Assembly (NCBI RefSeq): GCF_003864295.1
Contig: NZ_BDQK01000013.1
Span: 62,001 to 126,000 of the forward strand
From: Aphanothece sacrum FPU1
GTDB lineage: Bacteria; Cyanobacteriota; Cyanobacteriia; Cyanobacteriales; Microcystaceae
Length of the DNA stretch: 64,000 bases
Direction of reading: 5' to 3'
The notes under the pieces were generated by a model. It saw only the letters and a list, made by a program, of their open reading frames with translations, did not search any database and was not told where the DNA came from. Positions 7,640 through 19,131 of the stretch are shown one piece after another (within the stretch, counting starts at the first letter, position 1; every line of letters starts with the position of its first letter). Made by a program: the position numbers and the translations under genes.

Positions 7640-7669
7640 GGGGTGAACTTAGTTTACCCCATTTTTTTT
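7640..7669 (+). terminator. Rho-independent terminator after the riboswitch transcript
   Basis: GGGGTGAAC (7640-7648) pairs with GTTTACCCC (7652-7660) over a TTA loop and is followed by ATTTTTTTT. It ends a transcript that contains the glutamine aptamer and the small peptide frame, so fumC is probably transcribed separately. The rest of 7670-7894 is AT-rich, with no further feature seen apart from the fumC ribosome site. Confidence 0.85.
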
Positions 7670-7894
7670 AACTTGTCAACGATCACAGCTCATATTCAGC
7701 TTTAGAATGAATTCATGATTTGATTCTAACCAATGGAGAAAGGGTAAAGGTTAAAAGTTTCTGTAATATCCAGGGATAAAGATTTAGGGTTAATAGAATT
7801 CAAAGGGTATCTGGCTATTAGGTTTGATGATATCAACTTAATAAGAATTAGTTTAAATTTTATCAATTATTATTCATTAAATAGGAGAGAATGT

Positions 7895-9274
7895 ATGCGT
7901 AAAGAGAAAGATAGTATGGGAGAGATTGAAGTTCCTAATGAGTGTTATTGGGGTGCGCAAACTCAGCGATCGCTACAGTATTTTGCTATTGGGAAAGATG
8001 TCATGCCCAGAGAAATGATTCGGGCAATTGGTATTCTTAAAAAAGCAGCAACTAAAGTTAATTGTGACTTAAATAAATTAGCTTTTGATAAAGCCAAATT
8101 AATTATAAAAGCCAGTGATGAAGTAATTTTAGGGAAATTAGATGATCACTTTCCTCTGAAAATTTGGCAAACAGGAAGTGGTACTCAAACCAATATGAAT
8201 GCGAACGAAGTAATTTCTAATCGCGCTATCGAATTAGCTGGAGGAATTTTAGGTAGTAAAGAGCCAATTCATCCCAATGATCATGTTAATATGTCTCAAT
8301 CTTCTAATGATACCTTTCCTACGGCAATGCACATAGCAGCAGTAGAAGAAATTGAGCATAATTTGTTACCAATGGTGACTAAATTACGGGAAGCTTTAAC
8401 TTTAAAAATGGTAGAATTTAACCCTATTGTTAAAATTGGTAGAACTCATTTAATGGATGCGGTTCCTTTGACATTAGGACAAGAATTTTCGGGATATGTT
8501 TCTCAACTGGATAAAGATATTGATCGTATTAAGAAAACTTTGCCTGATTTGTATGAATTAGCTATCGGAGGAACTGCAGTAGGAACAGGACTTAATACTC
8601 ATCCTGAATTTGCCGAAAGAGTTGCCGATGAAATCGCTAAATTAACCGATTTACCCTTTATTTCTGCTCATAATAAATTCGCTGCTTTAGCCGCTCATGA
8701 TGCTATGATTATGACCAGTTCAGCCTTGAAAACATTAGCCTGTTCTTTGATGAAAATTGCTAATGATATACGCTGGTTAGGTTCAGGGCCTCGTTGTGGA
8801 TTAGCTGAACTTACTCTACCAGAAAATGAGCCTGGATCATCAATTATGCCAGGTAAAGTTAATCCTACTCAATGTGAAGCGATGACGATGGTTTGCGCTC
8901 AAGTTATGGGGAATGATATGGCTATTAGTGTAGGAGGAAGTCAAGGAAATTTTGAGTTAAATGTTTTTAAACCCATGATTATTTTCAATTTGTTAAATTC
9001 TATTCGTTTATTAGCTGATTCTTGTTCTTCTTTTACAGATCACTTAGTATTGGGAATTAAAGTTAATCATGATCAAATTAACTATTTTGTCAATAATTCT
9101 TTGATGTTGGTAACTGCTCTTAACCCTCATATTGGGTATGATCAAGCAGCCCAAGTTGCGAAAAAAGCCTATAAAGAGAATACCAGTTTACAGCAAGCTT
9201 GTGTTGCGTTAGGCTTTCTCAGTGCAGAAGAATTTTCTGCTATTGTTCGTCCTGAAGATATGACTAATGCTTAG
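7895..9274 (+). CDS. fumC: Fumarate hydratase class II
   Basis: FumC interconverts fumarate and malate in the TCA cycle and is iron-independent. The 459-residue length and the motifs fit: [20 protein letters not shown] near residue 90, the [19 protein letters not shown] segment, the [16 protein letters not shown] segment and the superfamily signature [23 protein letters not shown] upstream supports the ATG at 7895. The gene stands alone, after the riboswitch terminator and before a palindromic gap. Confidence 0.95.
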   Translation: MRKEKDSMGEIEVPNECYWGAQTQRSLQYFAIGKDVMPREMIRAIGILKKAATKVNCDLNKLAFDKAKLIIKASDEVILGKLDDHFPLKIWQTGSGTQTNMNANEVISNRAIELAGGILGSKEPIHPNDHVNMSQSSNDTFPTAMHIAAVEEIEHNLLPMVTKLREALTLKMVEFNPIVKIGRTHLMDAVPLTLGQEFSGYVSQLDKDIDRIKKTLPDLYELAIGGTAVGTGLNTHPEFAERVADEIAKLTDLPFISAHNKFAALAAHDAMIMTSSALKTLACSLMKIANDIRWLGSGPRCGLAELTLPENEPGSSIMPGKVNPTQCEAMTMVCAQVMGNDMAISVGGSQGNFELNVFKPMIIFNLLNSIRLLADSCSSFTDHLVLGIKVNHDQINYFVNNSLMLVTALNPHIGYDQAAQVAKKAYKENTSLQQACVALGFLSAEEFSAIVRPEDMTNA

Positions 9275-9380
9275 ATTATCTCTTGACATTAAACTTTCAA
9301 AATTGCTAGAATGGGTGGAGAAAGTAAAAAACAATTCTACCCGACTTACTCTGCTAAATTAATAATTATTAATTACTAAC

Positions 9381-9482
9381 AGACTAAAGTCTAATCCTAT
9401 AAAAACGAAGTCCGCCTTCGCGGACTAAACTATAGGTTGCGTAGGCAACCTTTGTTTGTATAGCTTAACTCTTTAGAGTTAA
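9381..9482. repeat. Cluster of nested palindromes between fumC and a HigA-like gene
   Basis: This gap (9275-9589) contains a series of perfect hairpins: AGACT/AGTCT (9381-9392), CCTATA ... TATAGG (9395-9400 and 9431-9436) enclosing AGTCCGC-cttc-GCGGACT (9409-9426), GGTTGC/GCAACC (9435-9450), and TTAACTC-ttta-GAGTTAA (9465-9482). It could form a multi-hairpin RNA or act as a fumC terminator, but lacks a T run. It resembles small dispersed cyanobacterial repeats. Confidence 0.6.
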
Positions 9483-9589
9483 AGTTTATTGTCACTCCTA
9501 AAATTCTGTTGTTTTACTCTTACTAACTAATTCATAACATAATGAGATGAAACAAAAACATTATTCTTTTCAATCTAGAGGATACAATT

Positions 9590-10012
9590 ATGTTTTCCCA
9601 AGCAAAATACTTAACACTACTGAAAAAATTTCCTCCTCGTCCCATTAAGTCAGAAAAAGAATTAGACGCTACTCAAGAGATCATTAATGAATTACTTGAT
9701 AAACCAGAACTCACACTAGAAGAAAAAGACTATTTAGATATTTTGGGAACATTGATATACGAATATGAACAAGAATTAGATATCATTCCAGATATCTATG
9801 GAGTAGAACTTTTAAAATTTTTATTGGAAGATAATGGATTAAAATCAAAGGATTTTGTACTGATTCTTAGAATTGAATCAATTGTTTCTGATATTTTAAA
9901 TGGAAAACGTCAATTAACAACTTCTGACATTCAAGCATTAGCAGCTTTTTTTAACCTGTCTCCTGATCTATTTTTGCCAATTAAATCTTCAGTTAATTTT
10001 GCTTCAGTTTAA
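9590..10012 (+). CDS. HigA-like antitoxin / HTH transcription regulator, apparently orphan
   Basis: The 140-residue protein has an N-terminal helical region (ending LTLEEKDYLDILGTLIYEYE) and a C-terminal XRE-type HTH region in which KSKDFVLILRIESIVSDILN, GKRQLT and IQALAAFFNLSPDLFLP follow the HigA pattern. HigA proteins bind and neutralise HigB mRNA interferases and repress their own operon. The gene normally upstream (higB) is missing; the preceding 315 bases contain palindromes only. A family 1 repeat begins just after the stop. The start is ATG at 9590 with AGAGG upstream. Confidence 0.65.
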   Translation: MFSQAKYLTLLKKFPPRPIKSEKELDATQEIINELLDKPELTLEEKDYLDILGTLIYEYEQELDIIPDIYGVELLKFLLEDNGLKSKDFVLILRIESIVSDILNGKRQLTTSDIQALAAFFNLSPDLFLPIKSSVNFASV

Positions 10013-10150
10013 ATTAAGTACCTATTGTGAGAATCATGGATCTTGTAAAAAAAACAGGGCGGGTTTATCTAGTTTTTTTGTGAGAATCATGGATTTTGTA
10101 AAAAACCCGCCCCTACGAATTTTATGTAATTAATTTTGTGTGACTCCTTA
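10013..10150. repeat. Family 1 dispersed repeat copy
   Basis: It begins TTAAGTACCT and ends TAATTAATTTTGTGTGACTCCTTA, with two tgtgagaatcatgga segments and facing GGGCGGGTTT and AAACCCGCCCC arms between them. The ends resemble those at 57098 (TAAGTAGGTACACAAAA in reverse orientation) and 13866. It lies directly behind the HigA-like gene. Confidence 0.8.
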
Positions 10151-10179
10151 ATAAACCTTCACTTTGTAATTTACTGTTT

Positions 10180-10641
10180 ATGTCCTCTCCCCAAATATTT
10201 GAACAATCAATTTTAATTAATGCTAGTGCGACTATTGTTGAACAATGTATTACCGATCTTGATTTAATGCACCGATGGTTAAACCCTGCATTAAAATGTG
10301 AACCTATTAGAGAATGGAGTACCGAAATAGGTGGCAAAAGCCGATTTATTATTAATATACCTCTAATTAATCCTACCCTAATTAGTCATGTTATTGAACG
10401 GGAACCAGGGTTAATTGTTTGGCAGTTTGAAGGCTTTTTTAAAGGACGCGATCGCTGGGAATGTCAGCCCAAACTGCAAGGAACCCAATTAATTAACCGT
10501 TTTGAATTTGAAATTCCTAATCCTTTAGTCAGTTGGGGATTTAATCAATTTGCTGCTAATTGGACGAAAAGCGATATGAAAGCACAATTAAAACGATTAA
10601 AACGAGTGGCCGAAGAAATTCATCAGTTAAAAGGCCTATAA
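10180..10641 (+). CDS. SRPBCC (START/polyketide cyclase-like) family protein
   Basis: The 153-residue protein starts with FEQSILINASATIVEQCITD, the usual first strand and helix of SRPBCC ligand-binding proteins, followed by LMHRWLNPAL, strands through REPGLIVWQFEGFFKGRDRW, and a long C-terminal helix (about 125-150). Such proteins hold hydrophobic ligands in a cavity; the ligand is unknown here. It has no signal peptide. It converges on sqdB across a hairpin-forming heptamer repeat. Confidence 0.7.
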   Translation: MSSPQIFEQSILINASATIVEQCITDLDLMHRWLNPALKCEPIREWSTEIGGKSRFIINIPLINPTLISHVIEREPGLIVWQFEGFFKGRDRWECQPKLQGTQLINRFEFEIPNPLVSWGFNQFAANWTKSDMKAQLKRLKRVAEEIHQLKGL

Positions 10642-10661
10642 AAAAGTAGGGGTCAACTTAA

Positions 10662-10752
10662 ATCAGTTATCAGTTATCAGTTAACAGTTAACAGGGTCGA
10701 ATACTCCCTTACGGATAACTGATAACTGTTCACTGTTTACTGTTCACTGTTT
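10662..10752. repeat. Inverted heptamer repeats, likely bidirectional terminator
   Basis: Left-arm units CAGTTAT/CAGTTAA (10662-10693) face complementary GATAACT/GTTCACT units (10714-10752). The arms can pair into a long hairpin between the convergent SRPBCC gene and sqdB. Heptamer repeats of this composition are a known feature of cyanobacterial intergenic regions. Confidence 0.75.
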
Positions 10753-10770
10753 TACCTCCCCTACATTAAA

Positions 10771-11931
<1,161 letters not shown>

Positions 11932-12186
11932 TCAATAAAATTACTGTGCCAATTTTGCTAAATGTATCAGGTCTTGATACTTTGTCAACCATTATGTATT
12001 GGTCATTTTGTGCCTAACATCACAGTCTACCATCTTCTTTGAAACCCTTTGACATTATTATTTTGGCGATCGCTAAGTTGTAGGGGTGGGTTTTGATATA
12101 GTCGTAATGGTTGAGAATTTTCTTGAGTATTATTACCATACCCAGAATTACTTTTAAAATAAATCTAGTGCATCAAATCTCTGGAA

Positions 12187-13824
12187 ATGAAGAAAGTCAT
12201 CCAAAATTTTATCATCTGGCTACTTATCAGCTTGGTGGTGGTTACAGTTACTCCCCTAATCATGGCACAGTCTACCCCATCAGGTGACTCAGGAGATTTT
12301 CCTGTGATGCTAGACGGTCAAACCATATTTACCCTGAAAAAACCATTAGGAGGAATTTCTACTCAAAATCGGGCTAAAGGGGTTAACAATAGATTGAAAG
12401 AATTTGCCAATGATGAAAAGATATCTATTGATGATATTGAGATGTATATAGGAGATAACGATGGTATTCCGCTAACGATAATTTCAGCAGGAAGTATTAC
12501 CATTACAACTGTTACTGAAGCAGATGCTAAAGCAGCTAATATGACTCGTTCACAGTTATCAGAAGAACGTCTACAAAATATTAAAAAAGCTGTTGAAAGG
12601 TATCGTCAAGAACGAGGTTTTCTCAACTTTATTCGTGGAATTATTCTTAGTATTATTACAACTTTTATTTTATGGATTTGTTTATTTATTACGAATAATA
12701 CTTTTGGCAAAATTGATCAAAAACTTAAAATCTGGGGAATGACTTATATTCAGCCAGTTCGTATTGGTAGTTTTGAATTAATACGAGCTAATCAATTAGA
12801 TAATGTAATCCATTCATTAGCTCGTATTCTTCACTTAGGAATCATTTTAGGGCTATTTATTCTCTATTTTCCTTTTGTTTTAAGCCAATTTATATTGACA
12901 AGAAGTTTAGCTAAGAGTTTTTGGCATTATATTTCAAGCACTTTAACAACAGGATGGCAAGCTTTTATTGCCTATTTACCTAGCTTATTAATCATTATCC
13001 TTGTCATTGTAACGGCTTGTTTTTTTCTGCGTTTATCTAAGTCCTTTTTTGAGGAGTTACGCCAAGAAACCTTTTCTTTGCCCGGCTTTTATCCTGAGTG
13101 GAGTTTACCTACTTCTAGACTGGTAAATTCGGGAATTATTGTTTTAACAGCGATTATTGTAGTCCCTTTATTACCGGGGTTTAATTCTCCAGCATTCCAA
13201 GGAATTTCTGTATTTTTAGGCTTACTTTTTTCCTTGGGTTCGACTTCTGTTATTTCTAATGTAGTGTCAGGTACTATACTGATTTATACTCGTGCTTTTC
13301 GTGTAGGAGATTACATTACCATTGGTGAGATTTCTGGAAAAGTTCTGGAAACAACTCTGCTGGTTACTCGACTTCTTACGGCTACTAATATAGTAATTAG
13401 TATTCCCAATTCTGAAATTATTACGACTTCTATTTCTAATTGGAGTTTTTCTTCAAAAGAATTAAATCTGCCCTTAATCGTGCGAACTCCTGTTTACTTA
13501 GGTTACGAAATTCCCTGGCAACAAGCTTATAATGCTCTGATTCAAGCTGCTTTAAGAACTGATGGGATTGCAGAGTCTCCGGTTCCTTTTGTCGTTCAAG
13601 AATCTCTTAATGAAGTATATGTTACTTATCAACTGAGTGTTTATATTAATTGGGAATATTTTAAAGAAAAAAACTTTAAAGAATATGAAGAAGCAAGGTC
13701 ACAATTACACGAAAATATCCGCGACTGCTGCCAAGAAGCCGGAATTCGGGTTTTTGCTCCTAGTTATGAAGCTGATCCCACTAATTATGGCCCTACCGCC
13801 ATAACCTCTGAGTTAGAACCATAG
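12187..13824 (+). CDS. MscS-family mechanosensitive channel with N-terminal signal and periplasmic domain
   Basis: At 545 aa it is longer than E. coli MscS (286). A signal peptide (about 1-28, ending PLIMAQS) precedes a periplasmic region (about 30-130). Several membrane segments follow (about 147-168, 213-235, 255-285, 312-330). The MscS core has the GSTSVISNVVSGTILIYTRA pore helix region, then FRVGDYITIGEISGKVLETT for the beta domain and NSEIITTSISNWSFSSKELN. The C-terminal alpha/beta domain ends near 525. It should relieve turgor on osmotic downshock. A HIP1 site and a family 1 repeat flank it. Confidence 0.85.
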   Translation: MKKVIQNFIIWLLISLVVVTVTPLIMAQSTPSGDSGDFPVMLDGQTIFTLKKPLGGISTQNRAKGVNNRLKEFANDEKISIDDIEMYIGDNDGIPLTIISAGSITITTVTEADAKAANMTRSQLSEERLQNIKKAVERYRQERGFLNFIRGIILSIITTFILWICLFITNNTFGKIDQKLKIWGMTYIQPVRIGSFELIRANQLDNVIHSLARILHLGIILGLFILYFPFVLSQFILTRSLAKSFWHYISSTLTTGWQAFIAYLPSLLIIILVIVTACFFLRLSKSFFEELRQETFSLPGFYPEWSLPTSRLVNSGIIVLTAIIVVPLLPGFNSPAFQGISVFLGLLFSLGSTSVISNVVSGTILIYTRAFRVGDYITIGEISGKVLETTLLVTRLLTATNIVISIPNSEIITTSISNWSFSSKELNLPLIVRTPVYLGYEIPWQQAYNALIQAALRTDGIAESPVPFVVQESLNEVYVTYQLSVYINWEYFKEKNFKEYEEARSQLHENIRDCCQEAGIRVFAPSYEADPTNYGPTAITSELEP

Positions 13825-13865
13825 ATCAACCCATTACTATTATCTATCATTAATATAGATATATA

Positions 13866-13972
13866 TTAGGTACACAAAAGATGATAGGGGCGGGTTTTTT
13901 ACATCAATCAATGATTCTCACCAAATGAATAAACCCGCCCTGTCTCTGTAATTAATTTTTTTTAGGCACTTA
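13866..13972. repeat. Family 1 dispersed repeat copy in the mscS-psaA gap
   Basis: TTAGGTACACAAAAG, then GGGGCGGGTTTTTTAC, atgattctcacca, AAACCCGCCC and TAATTAATTTTTTTTAGGCACTTA. Arms and ends match the copies at 10013 and 56990. The remainder of the 13825-14301 gap is AT-rich upstream sequence of psaA. I saw no full tandem HLR1 element, only one half-like TTTACAAA on the minus strand near 14022. Confidence 0.75.
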
Positions 13973-14301
13973 TATACTGATGGACTCACCCTATAAATTT
14001 ATTTTTCTTAACTTTTGTAAATAAAAGTAAAATAAACTTGACTTTATGTGCCTTAACTTTGTTGAAATAGGGGTAATTTTCTAGAGAGTGAGGCTAATTT
14101 TAATTATTGTTAAGCAGATCTAACATAAAAGTGATCTAAGACTTATCATCAACTATTGATGGTTTGGCTTGCAACGTAATAAAAACGCGCATATCAAACG
14201 GAATCAAAAGATCAGCAAAAGATCCTATTTTTGCTCATCTTCTATTACACTGTTTTAAATAGGAAAACCCTAAAGTTTATTGTCGAGAGAGGAGAACCCT
14301 C

Positions 14302-16545
14302 ATGACAAAAGGTCCTGAGGCGAAAGCTAAGGTCATGGTAGATAATGATCCCGTGCCAACTTCTTTCGAGAAGTGGGGCAAACCCGGACACTTCGACCGG
14401 ACCCTGGCTAGAGGTCCAAAAACCACCACCTGGATTTGGAATCTCCACGCCGATGCACACGATTTTGATAGTCAAACCAGTGACTTAGAAGACGTATCTA
14501 GAAAAATATTTAGTGCGCACTTCGGTCACTTAGCCGTTATCTTTGTTTGGTTGAGCGGCATGTATTTTCATGGCGCGAAGTTTTCTAATTATGAAGCTTG
14601 GCTAGGAAATCCCACTGCCATCAAACCCAGCGCCCAAGTAGTTTGGCCCATTGTGGGTCAAGGTATTTTAAACGCGGATGTTGGGGGTGGGTTCCACGGA
14701 ATTCAGATTACATCTGGTCTGTTTTACCTCTGGAGAGCCTCTGGTTATACCAATAGCTATCAGTTGTACTGTACTGCTATCGGTGGCTTAGTCATGGCTG
14801 GTTTGATGTTGTTTGCTGGATGGTTCCACTACCACAAGAGAGCTCCTAAGCTTGAGTGGTTCCAAAACGTGGAGTCCATGATGAACCATCACCTATCGGG
14901 ATTATTGGGCTTAGGCTCTTTATCCTGGGCCGGACACCAGATTCATGTTTCCTTACCAGTGAACAAACTGTTGGATGCGGGAGTTGCTCCGAAAGACATT
15001 CCCTTACCCCATGAGTTTCTTGATCCGAGCAAAATGGCCGAGTTATATCCCAGTTTTGCCCAAGGCTTAACCCCCTTCTTTACCTTGAACTGGGGAGTCT
15101 ATTCAGACTTCTTAACCTTCAAGGGTGGGTTGAACCCCGTTACGGGTGGACTGTGGCTATCTGATCAAGCCCATCATCACTTAGCGATCGCAGTTTTGTT
15201 CATCATCGCTGGTCATATGTACCGGACTAACTGGGGCATTGGCCATAGCATGAAGGAAATTCTAGAGGCGCATAAAGGCCCCTTTACCGGAGAAGGTCAC
15301 AAAGGATTATATGAAATCCTGACCACCTCATGGCACGCTCAGTTAGCCATTAACTTGGCCCTGTTGGGCTCTTTAAGCATCATTGTGGCACATCATATGT
15401 ACGCCATGCCTCCCTATCCCTACCAAGCCATTGATTACGGCACTCAGTTGTCCCTGTTCACTCACCACGTTTGGATTGGCGGCTTCTTGATTGTTGGGGC
15501 TGGAGCGCACGGAGCGATCTTCATGGTACGGGATTATGATCCGGCGAAGAATGTGAATAATCTGCTTGATCGTATGCTTCGTCAGCGTGATGCACTTATT
15601 TCTCATCTGAACTGGGTTTGTATTTTCCTCGGCTTCCATAGCTTTGGGTTATACATCCACAATGACACCATGCGGGCTTTAGGTCGTCCCCAAGATATGT
15701 TCTCGGATACGGCGATTCAACTACAGCCTATCTTTGCTCAGTGGGTACAAAATATCCATACTTTAGCACCTGGTGGTACAGCCCCTCACGCTCTAGCAAC
15801 TGCTAGTTATGCTTTCGGTGGCAGCACCGTAGCCGTAGCTGGAAAAGTAGCTATGATGCCCATCGCTTTGGGAACGGCTGATTTCATGGTTCACCATATC
15901 CATGCTTTTACCATCCACGTCACCGTCTTGATTCTACTCAAAGGGGTACTATACGCCCGTAGTTCTCGTCTTGTTCCTGATAAGAGTGAACTCGGCTTCC
16001 GCTTCCCTTGCGATGGACCTGGACGGGGTGGTACTTGTCAAGTTTCTGGTTGGGATCATGTGTTCCTTGGCTTATTCTGGATGTACAACTCCTTATCAAT
16101 TGTTATTTTCCACTTCAGTTGGAAAATGCAGTCTGATGTCTGGGGGACAGTCGATCCAGATGGCAGCATCAGTCACGTAACCGGGGGTAATTTCGCTCAA
16201 AGTGCGATTACCATCAATGGTTGGCTACGGGACTTCCTGTGGGCGCAAGCGGCTAATGTGATCAACTCCTACGGTTCTGCTCTGTCGGCTTACGGCATCA
16301 TGTTCCTAGCGGGTCACTTTATCTTTGCCTTCAGCTTAATGTTCCTGTTTAGTGGTCGCGGCTACTGGCAAGAACTAATTGAGTCAATTGTTTGGGCTCA
16401 CAATAAGCTGAAAGTTGCACCAGCGATTCAACCTCGCGCTCTGAGTATCATTCAGGGACGGGCAGTAGGTGTAACTCACTACTTGTTAGGAGGAATTGTT
16501 ACCACTTGGGCATTCTTCTTGGCACGAAGCCTATCGATTGGCTAA
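14302..16545 (+). CDS. psaA: Photosystem I P700 apoprotein A1
   Basis: PsaA and PsaB form the reaction-centre heterodimer that binds P700, most antenna chlorophyll and the shared 4Fe-4S cluster FX. The 747-residue protein carries the family N-terminus ([20 protein letters not shown]), eleven hydrophobic helices with many His ligands, and the FX loop [12 protein letters not shown] with two cysteines. GAGAGAGGAG stands upstream of the ATG at 14302. It is followed after 201 bases by psaB, the usual two-gene unit. Confidence 0.98.
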   Translation: MTKGPEAKAKVMVDNDPVPTSFEKWGKPGHFDRTLARGPKTTTWIWNLHADAHDFDSQTSDLEDVSRKIFSAHFGHLAVIFVWLSGMYFHGAKFSNYEAWLGNPTAIKPSAQVVWPIVGQGILNADVGGGFHGIQITSGLFYLWRASGYTNSYQLYCTAIGGLVMAGLMLFAGWFHYHKRAPKLEWFQNVESMMNHHLSGLLGLGSLSWAGHQIHVSLPVNKLLDAGVAPKDIPLPHEFLDPSKMAELYPSFAQGLTPFFTLNWGVYSDFLTFKGGLNPVTGGLWLSDQAHHHLAIAVLFIIAGHMYRTNWGIGHSMKEILEAHKGPFTGEGHKGLYEILTTSWHAQLAINLALLGSLSIIVAHHMYAMPPYPYQAIDYGTQLSLFTHHVWIGGFLIVGAGAHGAIFMVRDYDPAKNVNNLLDRMLRQRDALISHLNWVCIFLGFHSFGLYIHNDTMRALGRPQDMFSDTAIQLQPIFAQWVQNIHTLAPGGTAPHALATASYAFGGSTVAVAGKVAMMPIALGTADFMVHHIHAFTIHVTVLILLKGVLYARSSRLVPDKSELGFRFPCDGPGRGGTCQVSGWDHVFLGLFWMYNSLSIVIFHFSWKMQSDVWGTVDPDGSISHVTGGNFAQSAITINGWLRDFLWAQAANVINSYGSALSAYGIMFLAGHFIFAFSLMFLFSGRGYWQELIESIVWAHNKLKVAPAIQPRALSIIQGRAVGVTHYLLGGIVTTWAFFLARSLSIG

Positions 16546-16554
16546 TCTAGGGAA

Positions 16555-16602
16555 AAAGGACAAAGGAAAAAGGCTTTTCTAGTCTCTAAGCTTTTGTCCT
16601 TT
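16555..16602 (+). other. Hairpin in the psaA-psaB intergenic spacer
   Basis: AAAGGACAAA (16555-16564) is perfectly complementary to TTTGTCCTTT (16593-16602), with AAGGCTT/AAGCTTTT able to pair partly inside. There is no long T run after it, so full termination is unlikely. It could stabilise the psaA 3' end or partly reduce read-through to psaB. Confidence 0.5.
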
Positions 16603-16746
16603 ATCCTCTATCTTTTAAGATAAGGATGGCATTAAGACCGTTTTCCCGTTCCTGTTAAAGAGTTACAGCGAGTAACCACCACAGGAAATGAGCAGCAATT
16701 ACCGCATGAGCCTCATTGTATTAGAGAGGAGAATTTCCTAAAAGCT

Positions 16747-18960
16747 ATGGCAACTAAATTTCCCAAATTTAGCCAGGATCTCGCCCAAGACCCGACTACC
16801 CGTCGGATTTGGTATGGGATTGCCACGGCCCACGATTTTGAAACCCATGATGGCATGACCGAGGAAAATCTTTACCAAAAGATTTTTGCCTCCCATTTCG
16901 GCCACATCGCCATCATCTTTTTGTGGACTTCTGGCACCCTTTTTCACGTAGCCTGGCAAGGTAACTTCGAGCAGTGGATCAAAGATCCCCTTAATATCCG
17001 TCCGATCGCCCATGCGATTTGGGACCCTCAATTTGGTCAAGGGGCAATTGATGCCTTTACCCAAGCTGGTGCGTCTTATCCGGTTGATATCGCTTATTCT
17101 GGTGTTTATCACTGGTTCTACACCATCGGCATGAGAACCAACGGTGAACTTTATCAAGGGTCTATTTTCCTCTTGATTCTGGCTTCTCTGTTCTTATTTG
17201 CCGGTTGGTTGCACTTACAACCTAAGTTCCGTCCTAATTTAGCTTGGTTCAAAAATGCTGAATCTCGCCTTAACCACCATTTGGCTGGTTTGTTCGGGGT
17301 TAGTTCCTTAGCTTGGACTGGTCACTTGGTTCACGTCGCCATCCCTGAATCCCGTGGACAGCACGTTGGTTGGGATAATTTCTTATCCACCCCTCCTCAT
17401 CCGGCTGGCTTATTGCCTTTCTTTACCGGAAACTGGGGCGTATATGCTGAGAATCCCGATACGGCTGGTCATGTATTCAGCACGTCTCAAGGAGCAGGAA
17501 CCGCTATCCTAACTTTCTTAGGTGGTTTCCATCCCCAAACTGAGTCTTTGTGGCTAACAGATATTGCCCATCACCATTTGGCGATCGCGGTTATCTTCAT
17601 TATTGCCGGCCATATGTACCGCACTAACTGGGGTATTGGTCACAGCATTAAAGAGATCCTCAACGCCCACAAACCCCCCAGTGGCAAATTGGGTGACGGT
17701 CATAAGAATATGTATGACACCGTTAACAACTCCCTCCACTTCCAACTCGGTTTAGCGTTGGCCTGTTTAGGGGTTGTGACTTCCTTGGTGGCACAACATA
17801 TGTATTCCTTACCTTCCTATGCGTTTATCGCTAAGGATTACACCACCCAAGCGGCTCTTTATACCCATCACCAGTATATTGCTGGATTCTTGATGGTAGG
17901 GGCATTTGCTCACGGCGCGATCTTCTTCGTTCGTGACTATGATCCCGAAGCTAACAAAAATAATGTGTTAGCGCGGATGTTGGAACACAAAGAAGCGATC
18001 ATCTCTCACTTGAGTTGGGTGTCTCTTTTCTTAGGTTTCCACACCTTAGGCCTTTACGTTCATAATGATGTCGTGGTTGCTTTCGGGACTCCTGAAAAGC
18101 AAATCCTGATCGAACCTGTGTTTGCTCAATGGATTCAAGCGGCTCATGGTAAAGCGTTGTACGGATTTGATGTGTTATTGTCTAATCCTGACAGTCTCGC
18201 TTCTACCGCTTATCCTAACTATGCCGATGTTTGGTTACCTGGTTGGCTAGATGCTATCAACAGTGGTACTAACTCCTTGTTCTTAACCATTGGCCCTGGA
18301 GACTTCTTAGTTCACCATGCGATCGCATTAGGCTTACACACCACTACCCTAATTTTGGTTAAAGGTGCTTTAGATGCACGGGGATCTAAATTGATGCCCG
18401 ATAAGAAAGACTTCGGTTATGCTTTCCCTTGTGATGGCCCTGGACGGGGTGGTACTTGTGATATCTCAGCTTGGGATTCCTTCTACCTCGCTATGTTCTG
18501 GATGCTCAACACCTTGGGTTGGTTGACTTTCTACTGGCACTGGAAACATTTAGGTGTTTGGTCTGGTAACGTTGCTCAGTTCAACGAAAATTCTACTTAC
18601 CTGATGGGTTGGTTCCGGGATTATCTGTGGGCAAACTCTGCTCAGTTGATTAACGGTTATAACCCCTACGGTGTTAATAACTTGTCTGTTTGGGCTTGGA
18701 TGTTCCTTCTTGGACACCTAGTTTGGGCAACTGGTTTCATGTTCCTCATATCTTGGCGTGGTTATTGGCAAGAGTTGATTGAAACCATTGTTTGGGCGCA
18801 CGAACGGACTCCTTTAGCGAACCTAGTTCGTTGGAAAGACAAGCCTGTTGCTCTTTCTATTGTTCAAGCTCGTGTAGTTGGTTTAGCTCACTTCACTGCG
18901 GGTTACATCCTCACCTACGCAGCTTTCCTCATTGCTTCAACGGCGGGTAAGTTCGGTTAA
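16747..18960 (+). CDS. psaB: Photosystem I P700 apoprotein A2
   Basis: The second core subunit of photosystem I. The 737-residue protein begins [20 protein letters not shown] as in PsaB, has eleven hydrophobic helices with paired His residues (for example [13 protein letters not shown] and [13 protein letters not shown]) and the FX loop [21 protein letters not shown] element lies upstream of ATG 16747 with a somewhat long spacer. A strong terminator follows the stop. It is expressed with psaA and together they bind P700, A0, A1 and FX. Confidence 0.98.
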   Translation: MATKFPKFSQDLAQDPTTRRIWYGIATAHDFETHDGMTEENLYQKIFASHFGHIAIIFLWTSGTLFHVAWQGNFEQWIKDPLNIRPIAHAIWDPQFGQGAIDAFTQAGASYPVDIAYSGVYHWFYTIGMRTNGELYQGSIFLLILASLFLFAGWLHLQPKFRPNLAWFKNAESRLNHHLAGLFGVSSLAWTGHLVHVAIPESRGQHVGWDNFLSTPPHPAGLLPFFTGNWGVYAENPDTAGHVFSTSQGAGTAILTFLGGFHPQTESLWLTDIAHHHLAIAVIFIIAGHMYRTNWGIGHSIKEILNAHKPPSGKLGDGHKNMYDTVNNSLHFQLGLALACLGVVTSLVAQHMYSLPSYAFIAKDYTTQAALYTHHQYIAGFLMVGAFAHGAIFFVRDYDPEANKNNVLARMLEHKEAIISHLSWVSLFLGFHTLGLYVHNDVVVAFGTPEKQILIEPVFAQWIQAAHGKALYGFDVLLSNPDSLASTAYPNYADVWLPGWLDAINSGTNSLFLTIGPGDFLVHHAIALGLHTTTLILVKGALDARGSKLMPDKKDFGYAFPCDGPGRGGTCDISAWDSFYLAMFWMLNTLGWLTFYWHWKHLGVWSGNVAQFNENSTYLMGWFRDYLWANSAQLINGYNPYGVNNLSVWAWMFLLGHLVWATGFMFLISWRGYWQELIETIVWAHERTPLANLVRWKDKPVALSIVQARVVGLAHFTAGYILTYAAFLIASTAGKFG

Positions 18961-18986
18961 CGTCTGACTGCTAGTCTTAAGTAATG

Positions 18987-19019
18987 AAAAAATCCCCTAT
19001 CTTGTGATAGGGGATTTTT
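18987..19019 (+). terminator. Rho-independent terminator of psaAB
   Basis: AATCCCCTATC (18991-19001) pairs with GATAGGGGATT (19006-19016) across a TTGT loop. An A run precedes it and a T run follows, giving a strong terminator for the psaA-psaB transcript. Confidence 0.92.
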
Positions 19020-19131
19020 GTTCGCTCTGGAATTTTGACACATCAAAAACTAAACTCTTGCACTTTCTGATGGTCGAAAAGACTAAAAGCGTTATTGTGT
19101 TTGGTTTGTATTTTTATTCAGCAAACCCTAC

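Noticed and set aside
7291-7670. 6S RNA, tmRNA or RNase P RNA after the tRNA
   Set aside because: The expected core motifs of those RNAs are missing, while the glutamine aptamer core fits position by position.
14000-14060. HLR1 (RpaB) element upstream of psaA
   Set aside because: Only one half-like TTTACAAA on the minus strand was found; the required direct repeat is absent.
17554-17755. Open frames on both strands within psaB
   Set aside because: They lie wholly inside the highly conserved psaB coding sequence and have no independent support.
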